Assembly: GCF_001280435.1 (NCBI RefSeq)
Contig: NZ_LBIP01000018.1
Span: 372,001 to 436,000, forward strand
Reading direction: 5' to 3'
Origin: Mangrovimonas xylaniphaga
Lineage (GTDB): Bacteria; Bacteroidota; Bacteroidia; Flavobacteriales; Flavobacteriaceae
Length of the DNA stretch: 64,000 bases
Both the position numbers and the translations under genes were made by a program. This document shows, in pieces, positions 7,308 through 16,136 of this stretch (position 1 is the stretch's first letter; every line of letters starts with the position of its first letter). The notes below the pieces were generated by a model. It searched no databases and was not told where the DNA came from. It saw nothing but the letters and a program-made list of their open reading frames with translations.

Positions 7308-9128
7308 ATGGAAAATTTTGTAGGTAGTCCCAGGGTGCTTTTTCAGTGCTGTTATTTTTTAGCATTCTTGCTCATTTTTTGTGTGGTACTTTATAAAAGT
7401 ATCAAAAGAGGGTATCATTTAAGATCGGTTCTTTTAATGATGACCACGATTTCTTTGTTTACGGTTTTAGGCTCAAGATTGTTTACCGTTCCCGTAGAAG
7501 ATTGGATCACGGCTATCAATTCGCATTCCCAAAATTTTAATAATCGGTCGGCCATAGGAGGGCTGTTTTTTGGTTTTTTGGGACTGTTGGTGTCCCAACG
7601 AATTTTCGGATTTGGACGTTTTATATTGAATTTATATGCCTGGATTTGCCCCATAGCTTTAGGAATTATTAAGCTGGGGTGTTTCTTTAATGGTTGTTGC
7701 TATGGTATTCCGTCCAATGGGATGTGGTCGGTTCAATATACTAAGGGAACCCATGCCCATTTTAACCATTGGAGTGCGGGACAGATTGCTCCTGAAGCCT
7801 TGGCGTCTTTATCGGTGCATCCTGTGCAACTTTATGAGAGTGTCTTGTTGGTTTTGATAGGCTATCTTGTTTGGAAAACCCATAAAAAATGGCAAAAGGC
7901 CCTAAGCGCCTTGTTGTTTGGACTGTCCCTGTTTTTTATGATGCGCTTTGGAATTGAATTTTTTAGGGATCCTACTGGCTCTCAGTTCAGCACTTTGTAT
8001 TATGCCGGCTTACGATCCTATCAATGGAGTATGTTGGCTTATGGTATGATTGCCGGAAGCGTCTTATGGTTTTACGAAAGCTACAAAGGTAGCGATTGGC
8101 TAAGGGGGCGGGAAAACTCCCCATTTCTTCATGCCGATTTTATGTATATCGTAGTCATTTCGGTCTGTCTATATAGTTTTAGGAACCTGTTTTCAACTTA
8201 TGAACTTTTGGTAATTTGGGTGAAGTTTTTCCCCGCTATTGTACTTTCGGTTTATTATCTCTATACAGAAAACAGGTTAAAGCCTTACAGAATGGCCATA
8301 AGTGTGGTGTTAGTGATGCCCTTATTTGTTTTTGCCCAAACCATCCCAACCCATAAAACCGCTATTAAAACCTACCATCGTGTTGATGTGGGAGGGTCGT
8401 TTGGTGATTTTGCAAATACGGTTAGGTATAATCCACAACAAGGAGATTGCGGTACGGTATATGATTCTGAAGACTATAGACAAACTTATAACGTTGGAGG
8501 CCTTGGCTATTCCTATATAAAGGAAAAAAACAACAAATCGCTTAGGCTAGGCGCCAATGTTCATGGGGGGATGGTGAAAAGCACCAATTTGACAAACAAT
8601 AATACCGAAAAGGATTTTGTGTTTGGTGTAAACCCCTTTGTGACCTATGATGGCAAGTGGCTAGGAGGAGGGGTTGGCTTTCAGTTGGGAAGTTTAAGAG
8701 TTAATAAACATCAATTTTATGACGCCACAAATATTGAGGATGCCCAAAAGGAATATGTGTTTTTGCCAGAAGTGCATGCACGATTTGGCCCTAAAAAATA
8801 TGTGGATATTGATTATAATTACGGCTTTCTGTTTCCTTCTCCATATCCTACGATATACCATCGCTCCAGTATAGGAAGTAGTTTTGGTTTAAGTCCTGAT
8901 TATAGTTTACGATATGGATATATTTGGAATTTGGAAACCAGCTATTTATCATTAGAAACCTTGATTACCAAAAATATGGGAGTACGCCTTATGTATATTT
9001 TTAAGGAACACTACAGGGAACACAATACTGGGCCCGGTCTTTTGGAAGATGAAGTAGGTGGTAAGTTTCTATTTTCAGTAAACTATCGGTTTGGAGAAAG
9101 TATCGGTCAAGCAAAGGCAAAGGATTGA
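7308..9128 (+). CDS. Lgt-like membrane domain fused to an exported beta-rich domain
   Basis: A 606-residue protein starting at ATG 7308 (TTAATTAA lies 11 bp before). Residues 1-325 are a multi-span domain resembling prolipoprotein diacylglyceryl transferase: KLGCFFNGCCYG (122-133), HPVQLYES (171-178) and RFGIEFFRDP (213-222). The signature Arg of true Lgt is Lys122 here, so the reaction is uncertain. Residues about 326-344 form a hydrophobic stretch ending FVFAQ, which looks like a signal peptidase I site. Residues 345-606 are a beta-rich domain rich in Gly/Tyr/Phe and ending in a barrel-like strand (FLFSVNYRF). Unless cleaved, the two halves would be joined across the inner membrane. It follows the winged-helix gene by 153 bp. 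Confidence 0.8.
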   Translation: MENFVGSPRVLFQCCYFLAFLLIFCVVLYKSIKRGYHLRSVLLMMTTISLFTVLGSRLFTVPVEDWITAINSHSQNFNNRSAIGGLFFGFLGLLVSQRIFGFGRFILNLYAWICPIALGIIKLGCFFNGCCYGIPSNGMWSVQYTKGTHAHFNHWSAGQIAPEALASLSVHPVQLYESVLLVLIGYLVWKTHKKWQKALSALLFGLSLFFMMRFGIEFFRDPTGSQFSTLYYAGLRSYQWSMLAYGMIAGSVLWFYESYKGSDWLRGRENSPFLHADFMYIVVISVCLYSFRNLFSTYELLVIWVKFFPAIVLSVYYLYTENRLKPYRMAISVVLVMPLFVFAQTIPTHKTAIKTYHRVDVGGSFGDFANTVRYNPQQGDCGTVYDSEDYRQTYNVGGLGYSYIKEKNNKSLRLGANVHGGMVKSTNLTNNNTEKDFVFGVNPFVTYDGKWLGGGVGFQLGSLRVNKHQFYDATNIEDAQKEYVFLPEVHARFGPKKYVDIDYNYGFLFPSPYPTIYHRSSIGSSFGLSPDYSLRYGYIWNLETSYLSLETLITKNMGVRLMYIFKEHYREHNTGPGLLEDEVGGKFLFSVNYRFGESIGQAKAKD

Positions 9129-9174
9129 CCTGTCTGCACGACCCAAATGATTCAAAAGGAGCTTTTGATACTGT

Positions 9175-10074
9175 TTATGAATACAGAATCAGGAAGACGC
9201 CCGTCATGATGCCCATTAAAGGCACCAATTTTTTACGCTTGTTTTTCTCCTTAAATATAAGTCCACCGATTACTACAGCAATGATTATCTGGCTGCGCTT
9301 GATAGCAGATAACAACATGATAAGGGCTTCTGGATCCTGCAGGGCTTTAAAATAAAAATAATCGGCGGCCTGCAGAAGGACCCCAACCCCAACAATAGAC
9401 CATCTAAATTTAAAGGCTTGACGTTTGGCTGCATAAGGAAACCAGGTGAAGCCTAAAATGATGCTTAAAATGAGTAGGGTATAGAGGCAAAACCAAAATT
9501 GCAGGGTTTGCGGATTGAGCTCCAAACTTTGAATGAGGAATTTATCGTAAAGTCCACTGCTAGCTCCTAAAAAAGTGGCAGCTATGATGGCAAAGATCCA
9601 TTTGTTGCGCTTAAAATTAATGCCCTCTTTTTTGCCAATTCTGGAATAGAGCATTACCGAGAAAATGATGAGGAAGAAGCCCATCCATTGGAACATGTTC
9701 GGGCTTTCCTTATAGATGACAATCGCGCCAATAAAGGTGAAAAATGGTCCTGCCGAACGTATGGGGGTTACGATGGTGATGGGCAGATGCTTAAGGGCTT
9801 GATAGGCCAAGACCCAAGAACTGGCCATGATGGCCGATTTGATAAAAATAAAACCATGGGTTTGCCATGGGATGTTTTGAAAGTGAAAACCTTTGTTTAA
9901 GGCCGCTTCAGGGTCTATGAGCGCTAACACATAAAAGGCTGCAATAAATACAAATCCACTGAACACCGTCCCGAAAAGTACTGGGTACACTTCGTTCCCT
10001 TGAACAGCGTGTTTTTTACATAAGTTGTGTAAGCCCAAAAAGAGCGCCGCCAATAATCCTAAATACATCCACAT
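9175..10074 (-). CDS. EamA/DMT-superfamily membrane transporter
   Basis: A 299-residue integral membrane protein with about ten hydrophobic helices in two EamA-like halves. The first half has MWMYLGLLAALFLGLHNL and APIRSAGPFFTF-like elements (VTPIRSAGPFF); the second has a long FAIIAATFLGASSGLYDKF segment. Members of the drug/metabolite transporter superfamily export or exchange amino acids, sugars or nucleotides; the substrate here is not predictable. The C-terminus is basic (KEKNKRKKL before the last helix). It converges on the Lgt-fusion gene with a 46-bp gap and no clear terminator, and has its own promoter region in the 171 bp shared with the lipoprotein gene. Confidence 0.85.
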   Translation of the reverse strand: MWMYLGLLAALFLGLHNLCKKHAVQGNEVYPVLFGTVFSGFVFIAAFYVLALIDPEAALNKGFHFQNIPWQTHGFIFIKSAIMASSWVLAYQALKHLPITIVTPIRSAGPFFTFIGAIVIYKESPNMFQWMGFFLIIFSVMLYSRIGKKEGINFKRNKWIFAIIAATFLGASSGLYDKFLIQSLELNPQTLQFWFCLYTLLILSIILGFTWFPYAAKRQAFKFRWSIVGVGVLLQAADYFYFKALQDPEALIMLLSAIKRSQIIIAVVIGGLIFKEKNKRKKLVPLMGIMTGVFLILYS

Positions 10075-10263
10075 GGCCGCGAAGATACTTCTTTTTTGAG
10101 AAGCTTTTACAGGTTAAGCAACTCTAGAAGGAGGGGGTGGACTATAATTGAAAAAAGTTGTATCTTTAGTACAATTCTTCCTTTACTAGATTGTTATTAT
10201 CTAGGTGATTTTTGATTCTCAAATCTCGGGCAAACAAGACTTCCTTTGCAATATTTTCACATC

Positions 10264-11955
10264 ATGATTTCTTTAAGTAACTTTAGGTTAAGGCCCCTTC
10301 AAGTATTTTCTAAGAATGGTAAAATAAGGGTGTGTTTGTCCCTTATATCGACAATCGCCTTTTTAAATCTCATTATAGGATGTTCCTATTACAACGTGAG
10401 GGATATAGCTACCACACCCGACACTATTTCTAATGAAATTGCAAATTTTAGTAGAACATACAATTACATTGTCATCCATACCAAGGGGCATATTTGGCAT
10501 TTAAATGATTTTTCGCTCAATGAAGAAAATGGTACAATTTCAGGTATTTCGGCTCCTTTACTTGAATCACATGTTTCTCTTAAACCTAGAGAAAATAAAC
10601 GAGTACATCGTTATTCTAATGACCAAAGTCCTTTTAATGAGCTACATTTTTATGTTGATTATACTGAAGCACCACAATTTGGAACAGAGGTAAGCTTTCC
10701 TTTTTCAGACATCACTTCTATCTCTGTTAATGATAAAAATACTGGACGAACTACGGCTAATATCCTTGGAGGAACTGTAGCTGTAATTGCTTTAGTAGCA
10801 GTAATTGTGGCCCTCACGAAGAGTTCCTGCCCATTTCTTTATGTCAAGGACGGTAATGAGTATCAATTTGCAGGAGAGTTGTATCCAGGAATTATCACGC
10901 CAAATATGCAATGTGATGACTATTTAAAATTACCAGATATGAAAGTAACCAATAACACTTATGACATTAAGGTGACCAATGAACTGAAAGAAGTCCAGCA
11001 TACAGATTTTTTAGAATTGGTAGAGATTAGCCATTCTCCGGATATTTCAGTACTTATGGATCAAAGTGGAAATCCCAAAACATTCTCTAAACTACACGCT
11101 CCAAAGCAGGCGGTAGTTCATGGGGTGAAGACCGATTTAGATTTGGTTTTAGAAAAGGACAGTCGCCCATTTCAATTTAATAATGAATTGGACTCAGATA
11201 CCAGTGTGCGGGGAGTAGACTTTCTTTTTGAGAAACCAAAGGTCGCAACCAACCAGGCAAAACTCTATTTAAGTGTTAAGAACTCTTTGTGGTTGGACTA
11301 TGTCTTTGGAAAGTTTAATGAACAATTTGGAACCTACTATCCAGAGTTTCAAAAGCAACAGCAAACTAGTTCAAAAAGAAAGAGTTTGGATTGGATAGAA
11401 GCCCAGCACATCCCATTAACGATATATGTGAAGACTACAAATGGTTGGGAGTTGGTTGAACGACTTCGTACTGTAGGACCTATGGCATATCGAGATTTGG
11501 CGGTTGCTGTAGATATGAGTAAGGTAGAAGGAGAGCAACTTGCTGTTAGGCTGGAAACAGGGTTTATGTTTTGGGAGGTCGATTATATAGGGATTGATTA
11601 TTCAGAAAATGTAGATTTAGCCATAGAACACATAACTCCATATAAAGCTATCGATCAACAGGGCAGGGATGTTACCGAAACATTATTGACCGCAGATAGC
11701 AATTATTTAATACAACCTAATGTAGGAGACGAGGTTACGATAAGTTTTCCCATAGAATCAAACGCAAACCCCTCAAAGCGAACTTACTTTCTGAGAAATA
11801 GAGGATATTACAACTATATAAGACAATATGATAAGGAACCTGATTTTCAAAAGCTAAAATTGTTTAGGGAAGCGGAAGCTTTTACAGATTTTTCCAAATA
11901 TGAATATGAGGCATTAATGACATATGAAAAGTCATTTGATGTGGTGGCTAAATAA
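10264..11955 (+). CDS. Large unknown lipoprotein with CPFLYVKDG domain
   Basis: A 563-residue envelope protein from ATG 10264 (a TTG at 10246 is in frame but less likely). The signal ends in LIIGC, giving a candidate lipidated C40. A second hydrophobic helix at about residues 169-187 is followed directly by SCPFLYVKDGNEYQFAGELY, a Cys-Pro-Phe/aromatic-Asp-Gly element I associate with large exported proteins of unknown role. The remainder is beta-rich, with a repeated aromatic pattern and no known catalytic motif. The stop codon lies 1 bp before the likely ATG of a radical SAM gene, so the two are one operon. Function unknown; a scaffold or substrate for the downstream enzymes is only a guess. 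Confidence 0.75.
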   Translation: MISLSNFRLRPLQVFSKNGKIRVCLSLISTIAFLNLIIGCSYYNVRDIATTPDTISNEIANFSRTYNYIVIHTKGHIWHLNDFSLNEENGTISGISAPLLESHVSLKPRENKRVHRYSNDQSPFNELHFYVDYTEAPQFGTEVSFPFSDITSISVNDKNTGRTTANILGGTVAVIALVAVIVALTKSSCPFLYVKDGNEYQFAGELYPGIITPNMQCDDYLKLPDMKVTNNTYDIKVTNELKEVQHTDFLELVEISHSPDISVLMDQSGNPKTFSKLHAPKQAVVHGVKTDLDLVLEKDSRPFQFNNELDSDTSVRGVDFLFEKPKVATNQAKLYLSVKNSLWLDYVFGKFNEQFGTYYPEFQKQQQTSSKRKSLDWIEAQHIPLTIYVKTTNGWELVERLRTVGPMAYRDLAVAVDMSKVEGEQLAVRLETGFMFWEVDYIGIDYSENVDLAIEHITPYKAIDQQGRDVTETLLTADSNYLIQPNVGDEVTISFPIESNANPSKRTYFLRNRGYYNYIRQYDKEPDFQKLKLFREAEAFTDFSKYEYEALMTYEKSFDVVAK

Positions 11956-11956
11956 A

Positions 11957-13192
11957 ATGAATTTGGAAATGATTACTGAAGTACAAGATTATACAAAACC
12001 GAAAGCACAGGTTGCAGAAACTAAGAAAGCTATAATTCCTAAAAGTTATATGGTTTCAGGATTGCGAATGCGATGGGTGCATTTTAGGCTAAAATTAACG
12101 CTTCTTAAGGTAGCAATGGTGTGCTATAGAAATCCTTTGGATTGGCTGCGCTCCCTTCGTTATTTAGTAGCCTTAAGAAAGCGATTTTTGGGCAATTACA
12201 GTCTCCAAAAGATGACATTTTTTAATGGTGAATATTTTATGGGCTTATATACGCCCGGTTGGAATAATGATATTTATAAGCGCTTTATAGCCTCCCAATT
12301 GCACGATTTCAAACCTATACAAAAAGGTTTGGTAAACAGGTTTAATACGGTCTTTTTGTCTGTTACTAAAAAATGTGCTTTGCAATGTGAACATTGCTAT
12401 GAGTGGGAGCATTTGAACAAGAAGGATACCTTGTCTGATACCGAACTAATTGACATTGTTGAGAAGTTACAAGGCCAGGGGGTAAGTCAAATTCAATTTT
12501 TAGGAGGGGAGCCACTATTACAAATGGAGACCTTGATAAAGTTGCTGCATCGTGCCGATACAAAAAGTACCAATTTTTGGGTGGTGACTTCAGGGTTTAA
12601 ATTAACTCTTGAAAATGCCAAACGTTTGAAAAAGGCTGGATTAAAAGGCGTCATTGTGAGTTTGGATCATTATGAAGAAGAAGAACACAATAGATTTAGG
12701 CATTTTAAGGATGCCTATTATTGGGTAGAACAAGCTTTGATCAATTCACAAAATGCAGGGTTGGTCACGGCATTATCCTTGTGTGCGACAAAAACATTCA
12801 TTTCAGAAGCTAATTTAATGTCATATATGGAGTTATCAAAGATATTTGGGGTGTCATTTGTGCAATTATTGGAACCTAAAGCTGTTGGGCATTATGCGCA
12901 AAAAGAGGTAAGCCTTGATGAAGGGCATATAGCTATTTTGGAAGATTTCTTTTTGAAAATGAATTTTGGTCCAGATTACAGAGATATGCCCATACTGAGC
13001 TATCATGGGTATTACCAACGCAGACAAGGTTGCTTTAGCGCAGGACTTAAGGGAATGTACATTGATAGCGATGGTGATATGAATGCCTGTCCGTTTTGCC
13101 ACAAGAAAACAGGTAAGGTGCTGGATGTAAATTATGAAAACCATTTAGAAGTTTTAAAAGCTGAAGGGTGTCCCACATATCCTTCCACTTAA
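11957..13192 (+). CDS. Radical SAM/SPASM-type protein
   Basis: A 411-residue enzyme expected to cleave S-adenosylmethionine with a [4Fe-4S] cluster. The cluster motif is C140-x3-C144-x2-C147 (KKCALQCEHCY), followed by the FLGGEPLL motif. The C-terminal region carries C359, C378, C381 and C405 (GCFSAGLKG, NACPFCHKK, GCP), consistent with one auxiliary cluster of SPASM/twitch type. The first 130 residues form a basic, partly hydrophobic extension (RMRWVHFRLKLTLLKVAMV) that could touch the membrane. I chose ATG 11957, 1 bp after the lipoprotein stop; a longer frame from 11924 would overlap it. No short precursor peptide lies beside it, so a peptide-maturation role is not obvious. The substrate is unknown. 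Confidence 0.85.
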   Translation: MNLEMITEVQDYTKPKAQVAETKKAIIPKSYMVSGLRMRWVHFRLKLTLLKVAMVCYRNPLDWLRSLRYLVALRKRFLGNYSLQKMTFFNGEYFMGLYTPGWNNDIYKRFIASQLHDFKPIQKGLVNRFNTVFLSVTKKCALQCEHCYEWEHLNKKDTLSDTELIDIVEKLQGQGVSQIQFLGGEPLLQMETLIKLLHRADTKSTNFWVVTSGFKLTLENAKRLKKAGLKGVIVSLDHYEEEEHNRFRHFKDAYYWVEQALINSQNAGLVTALSLCATKTFISEANLMSYMELSKIFGVSFVQLLEPKAVGHYAQKEVSLDEGHIAILEDFFLKMNFGPDYRDMPILSYHGYYQRRQGCFSAGLKGMYIDSDGDMNACPFCHKKTGKVLDVNYENHLEVLKAEGCPTYPST

Positions 13193-13204
13193 AGTCCAAC
13201 TATC

Positions 13205-13921
13205 ATGTTTTATGGGTTTTCACATACCGAGATTTGGTTAATAGGAACACTTTTGTTCATACTTCGCTATGTACTGGTTGCTGGTGTCTTTTTTTATCTG
13301 TTTTATGTCTTGAAAAAAACGAGGTTTTCTAAGTTTAAAATCCAAGAACATTTTCCTTTGAAGAAGCAAATTAAACGAGAAGTATTGTATTCATTACTAA
13401 CGTTTTTAATCTATGGTAGTAGTCTTTTGTTATTTGTGTTTTGGGTTGAAAACGGATATACCAAGTCTTATAATAATCTTCAGGAATATGGTCTGGCGTA
13501 TTTTGTTGCAAGCATACTTTTAATGGTTTTTATTCATGACACGTATTTCTATTGGACCCATAGATTAATTCATCATTCAAAATTTTTTAAACATATCCAT
13601 AAGGTGCACCACAGTTTTACAAGTCCAACACCTTGGGCGGCATTTGCATTTCATCCTTGGGAAGCTTTAATCTCTTTGGGATTCATACCAATAATATTGT
13701 TTGTTATTCCTCATCATCAATGGGCTTTGGTAGTTTTTATTACATTTTTAACGCTTTATAATGTCTTGATTCATTTGGGATTTAGCATTCCCAAATTGCA
13801 AAAAATGAAATTGTTCAACACTCCGGATGCTCACGATTACCATCACCTTAAGTCTAAAAAGAATTATGGCTTGTATTTTACTTTTTGGGATAGATTGATG
13901 GGAACTTATCAAGGTGCTTGA
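13205..13921 (+). CDS. Sterol desaturase/fatty-acid hydroxylase superfamily membrane enzyme
   Basis: A 238-residue di-iron membrane oxygenase. The histidine boxes are complete: H111 and H119 with H123-H124 (HDTYFYWTHRLIHH), H132-K-V-H135-H136, H150, H190 and H210-x3-H213-H214 (DAHDYHHL). Four or so hydrophobic helices surround them. Enzymes of this class hydroxylate or desaturate lipids, sterols, carotenoids or alkyl glycerols using O2. It starts 12 bp after the radical SAM gene, and the three genes look like one operon. That context suggests modification of a lipid or lipid-linked product, but the substrate is not known. Confidence 0.88.
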   Translation: MFYGFSHTEIWLIGTLLFILRYVLVAGVFFYLFYVLKKTRFSKFKIQEHFPLKKQIKREVLYSLLTFLIYGSSLLLFVFWVENGYTKSYNNLQEYGLAYFVASILLMVFIHDTYFYWTHRLIHHSKFFKHIHKVHHSFTSPTPWAAFAFHPWEALISLGFIPIILFVIPHHQWALVVFITFLTLYNVLIHLGFSIPKLQKMKLFNTPDAHDYHHLKSKKNYGLYFTFWDRLMGTYQGA

Positions 13922-14245
13922 AATTTTTACAATGAAGTTAAAATCCCAATCGCTGAGAATCTCGTATTTGAAAATTTCTTGACATTGGTACGGAATTTCA
14001 AAAATATGGCGAAGCTGAAATTTTGCAGTATTTGAGCAATGAATGCAAATTCCTAAAGGCTTTGACATATTATTGTAATCAATGAATTGTATGCCGTATA
14101 ATTTCTTTTAACATAATTTCTGACGATTAGTATGCTAAATAGCCGTGAAATACGGCTATGAAGAAATTACTATATAATTGAACTATAATTTATATTATGT
14201 AAAATAGAAATTTTCCGATTTTGATGTTCCCTTTTTCTCCTTTAA
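13922..14245. other. 324-bp non-coding stretch with a small hairpin
   Basis: No credible gene is seen. A perfect 7-bp hairpin, TAGCCGT (14140-14146) and ACGGCTA (14152-14158) with a 5-nt loop, lies in the middle between two converging genes. It lacks a good T run on either side, so it is at best a weak terminator. Confidence 0.5.
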
Positions 14246-14674
14246 TTATTTGTTTTCCTTAATCCGTTTGATATATACATCCAATACCCTGTTGTAATGC
14301 TCCAGATGCTGTTGGTATTGGCTTTCGGTAAGTAAAGGTTTTATTTTGGCATTCACCTTTGTTTTGTCTTCTTCGATTTTGGATAAAATTTCTGCCTGAT
14401 CATAGTTTTTATCCTTATCTGTTAAACGGCCAAGTTCATAAATATGATCGGATAAAATACTGGCATATGTGTTTCTGGTACTTTCAGACAATCCCAATTT
14501 GTTGGTCTGTTCGTAAAACCACATTTGGATATTGTCCCGTTCATCTGGTGTGAAGACTTCCACTTTGTTGGCCATCCGTTCTTTTTCTTTAGGCGTTAAG
14601 GTATTTTGAGCGTTTGTAGAAAGGATTGCCCCTAAGGCCAAAATGGGCCATACATAGGTTTTATTAGCTGCCAT
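14246..14674 (-). CDS. Unknown exported helical protein, 142 residues
   Basis: Not recognised. The N-terminus is a signal peptide with a likely cleavage after STNAQ, the Flavobacteriaceae-typical A-x-A/Q pattern. The mature part is almost wholly alpha-helical and charged (LTPKEKERMANKVE, LTDKDKNYDQAEILSKIEEDK, YNRVLDVYIKRIKENK). This composition recalls small periplasmic helical stress proteins of the Spy/CpxP kind, but I see no LTxxQ signature, so this is only a shape analogy. It is a single gene divergent from an OmpA-family gene. Confidence 0.65.
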   Translation of the reverse strand: MAANKTYVWPILALGAILSTNAQNTLTPKEKERMANKVEVFTPDERDNIQMWFYEQTNKLGLSESTRNTYASILSDHIYELGRLTDKDKNYDQAEILSKIEEDKTKVNAKIKPLLTESQYQQHLEHYNRVLDVYIKRIKENK

Positions 14675-14849
14675 ATAAAATTGTTTTATGTATTAAATAT
14701 AGTGTAAAGTCCTCATATTTAACAGTAAACAGTTTGAAAATTATACTTACTGATAGATTTTCCTTAAATTATGTAATCATTTATAATCTATAAGCGCAGT
14801 TCATCCGTAGATATACATAAGACATCGAAACATTAATTAAATAACTATT

Positions 14850-15674
14850 ATGAGAAAATTTTCTATTGTAATACTTACAGCAATTGCTTTAACCTCCTGT
14901 GTGTCCAAAAAGAAATATTTGGCACTTGAAAAAGACAATGGAGAGTTGAAAAGTGAACTCACCAAAACCAAGGTTGAAAACGAAGAATTGGAAGCGCAAT
15001 TTGCCGCCATCCAAGCCCGTGTAGATCAATACAATGCCCGAATTAACTCCCTTTCTGAAGAATCTGATGCCAAAATGGTATCTGTTGACGGGGTTGTGAT
15101 TTCTGAAGATCAAAAGGCACAAATGCGCGAGATGTTAAAGAACGTCCCTCCTGCTTATTTGGCCAATGCCAAAACCTTGAAGGATTCCATGAACGCTGCT
15201 ATTTCATACAATGTAAGAAGCAACGTTACCAATATTGATGAAACCGAAGATGTGAGCATGAATATTGAAGGAACTGTTGTAATGATTTCCATTGCAGATG
15301 AGCTATTGTTTAGATCCGGAAGCTTCAATATTAGTAATGATGCGGACCATATTTTGAAAAAATTGGCAGATGTTATCAACTCAGAACCAAGTGTTGAAGT
15401 AATGGTTGAAGGGCATACAGATTCACAATCTATCAGCAATGTAAAAGTATCAGACAACTGGGAATTAAGTGTATTGCGTGCTGCTTCTGTAGTGAAAAAA
15501 TTGCAAAACGACTTTGATGTAGCTCCAGAAAAACTTATCGCTGCTGGACGTAGTTTTTACCAACCTCTAACCGATAATGATACTGCAGAGCATAGAGCTG
15601 TCAACAGAAGAACTAGGATTTTAATCCTTCCAAACCTGGATAAGTTCTTTGCATTAATATCAGCTGAAGAGTAA
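14850..15674 (+). CDS. OmpA-family lipoprotein with coiled coil
   Basis: A 274-residue outer-membrane lipoprotein expected to bind peptidoglycan. The lipobox is LTSC (C17). Residues about 22-75 are a charged coiled coil. The OmpA C-terminal domain covers about residues 155-265, with LLFRSGSFNIS, VEGHTDSQ and the NRRTRILI end. The coiled coil would span the periplasm between membrane and wall. It is a single gene with TTAATTAA 9 bp before the ATG and a strong terminator after it. Confidence 0.92.
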   Translation: MRKFSIVILTAIALTSCVSKKKYLALEKDNGELKSELTKTKVENEELEAQFAAIQARVDQYNARINSLSEESDAKMVSVDGVVISEDQKAQMREMLKNVPPAYLANAKTLKDSMNAAISYNVRSNVTNIDETEDVSMNIEGTVVMISIADELLFRSGSFNISNDADHILKKLADVINSEPSVEVMVEGHTDSQSISNVKVSDNWELSVLRAASVVKKLQNDFDVAPEKLIAAGRSFYQPLTDNDTAEHRAVNRRTRILILPNLDKFFALISAEE

Positions 15675-15713
15675 ATTGCTCTCCTGATACCCTGTTATTT
15701 AATTAATCCTGTT

Positions 15714-15749
15714 AAAAAAGACTACTTCCCTCAAAGTAGTCTTTTTTTT
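15714..15749 (+). terminator. Intrinsic terminator after the OmpA-family gene
   Basis: GACTACTT (15720-15727) pairs with AAGTAGTC (15734-15741); the flanking A and T runs extend the stem, and eight T follow. Confidence 0.9.
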
Positions 15750-15844
15750 CCCTAGAACGCACTCCTGTGTTAGTTAAAAAAGTGGTAAAAAATTAGACCA
15801 ATCCTAAAGCGTATGGTATTTTTGTGACTCCATAAAATTACCAT

Positions 15845-16135
15845 ATGCTTTCACTTAAAAACATCTTTCGTATTACAGCCTTTTTGGAAGGAATTTCTTA
15901 TATTTTATTACTGTTTATTGCGGTTCCCATTAAATATTTTGGGCAAGACCCTCAATATGTAAAACTATTGGGCATGCCACATGGCCTATTGTTTATTGCC
16001 TATATTATTTTTGCCATTATTTTGGGAAGTAGGTTACAGTGGAACAATAAAATTCTTATTAAAGTTTTAATTGCCTCAATTCTGCCTTTTGCTACCTTTG
16101 TTGTAGACAGAAAACTATTAAAACAAGAGGCATAA
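15845..16135 (+). CDS. DUF3817 small membrane protein
   Basis: A 96-residue protein with three hydrophobic helices that matches the DUF3817 family: RITAFLEGISYILLLF at the N-terminus, the central MPHGLLFIAYI element and a basic C-terminus (DRKLLKQ). The family has no established function. Its stop lies 1 bp before the GTG start of a mechanosensitive channel gene, so the two are co-transcribed and probably translationally coupled. Confidence 0.85.
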   Translation: MLSLKNIFRITAFLEGISYILLLFIAVPIKYFGQDPQYVKLLGMPHGLLFIAYIIFAIILGSRLQWNNKILIKVLIASILPFATFVVDRKLLKQEA

Positions 16136-16136
16136 C

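Noticed and set aside
13748-14068. Minus-strand frame of 106 codons
   Set aside because: It mostly lies antisense to the hydroxylase gene and has no signal, domain or leader.
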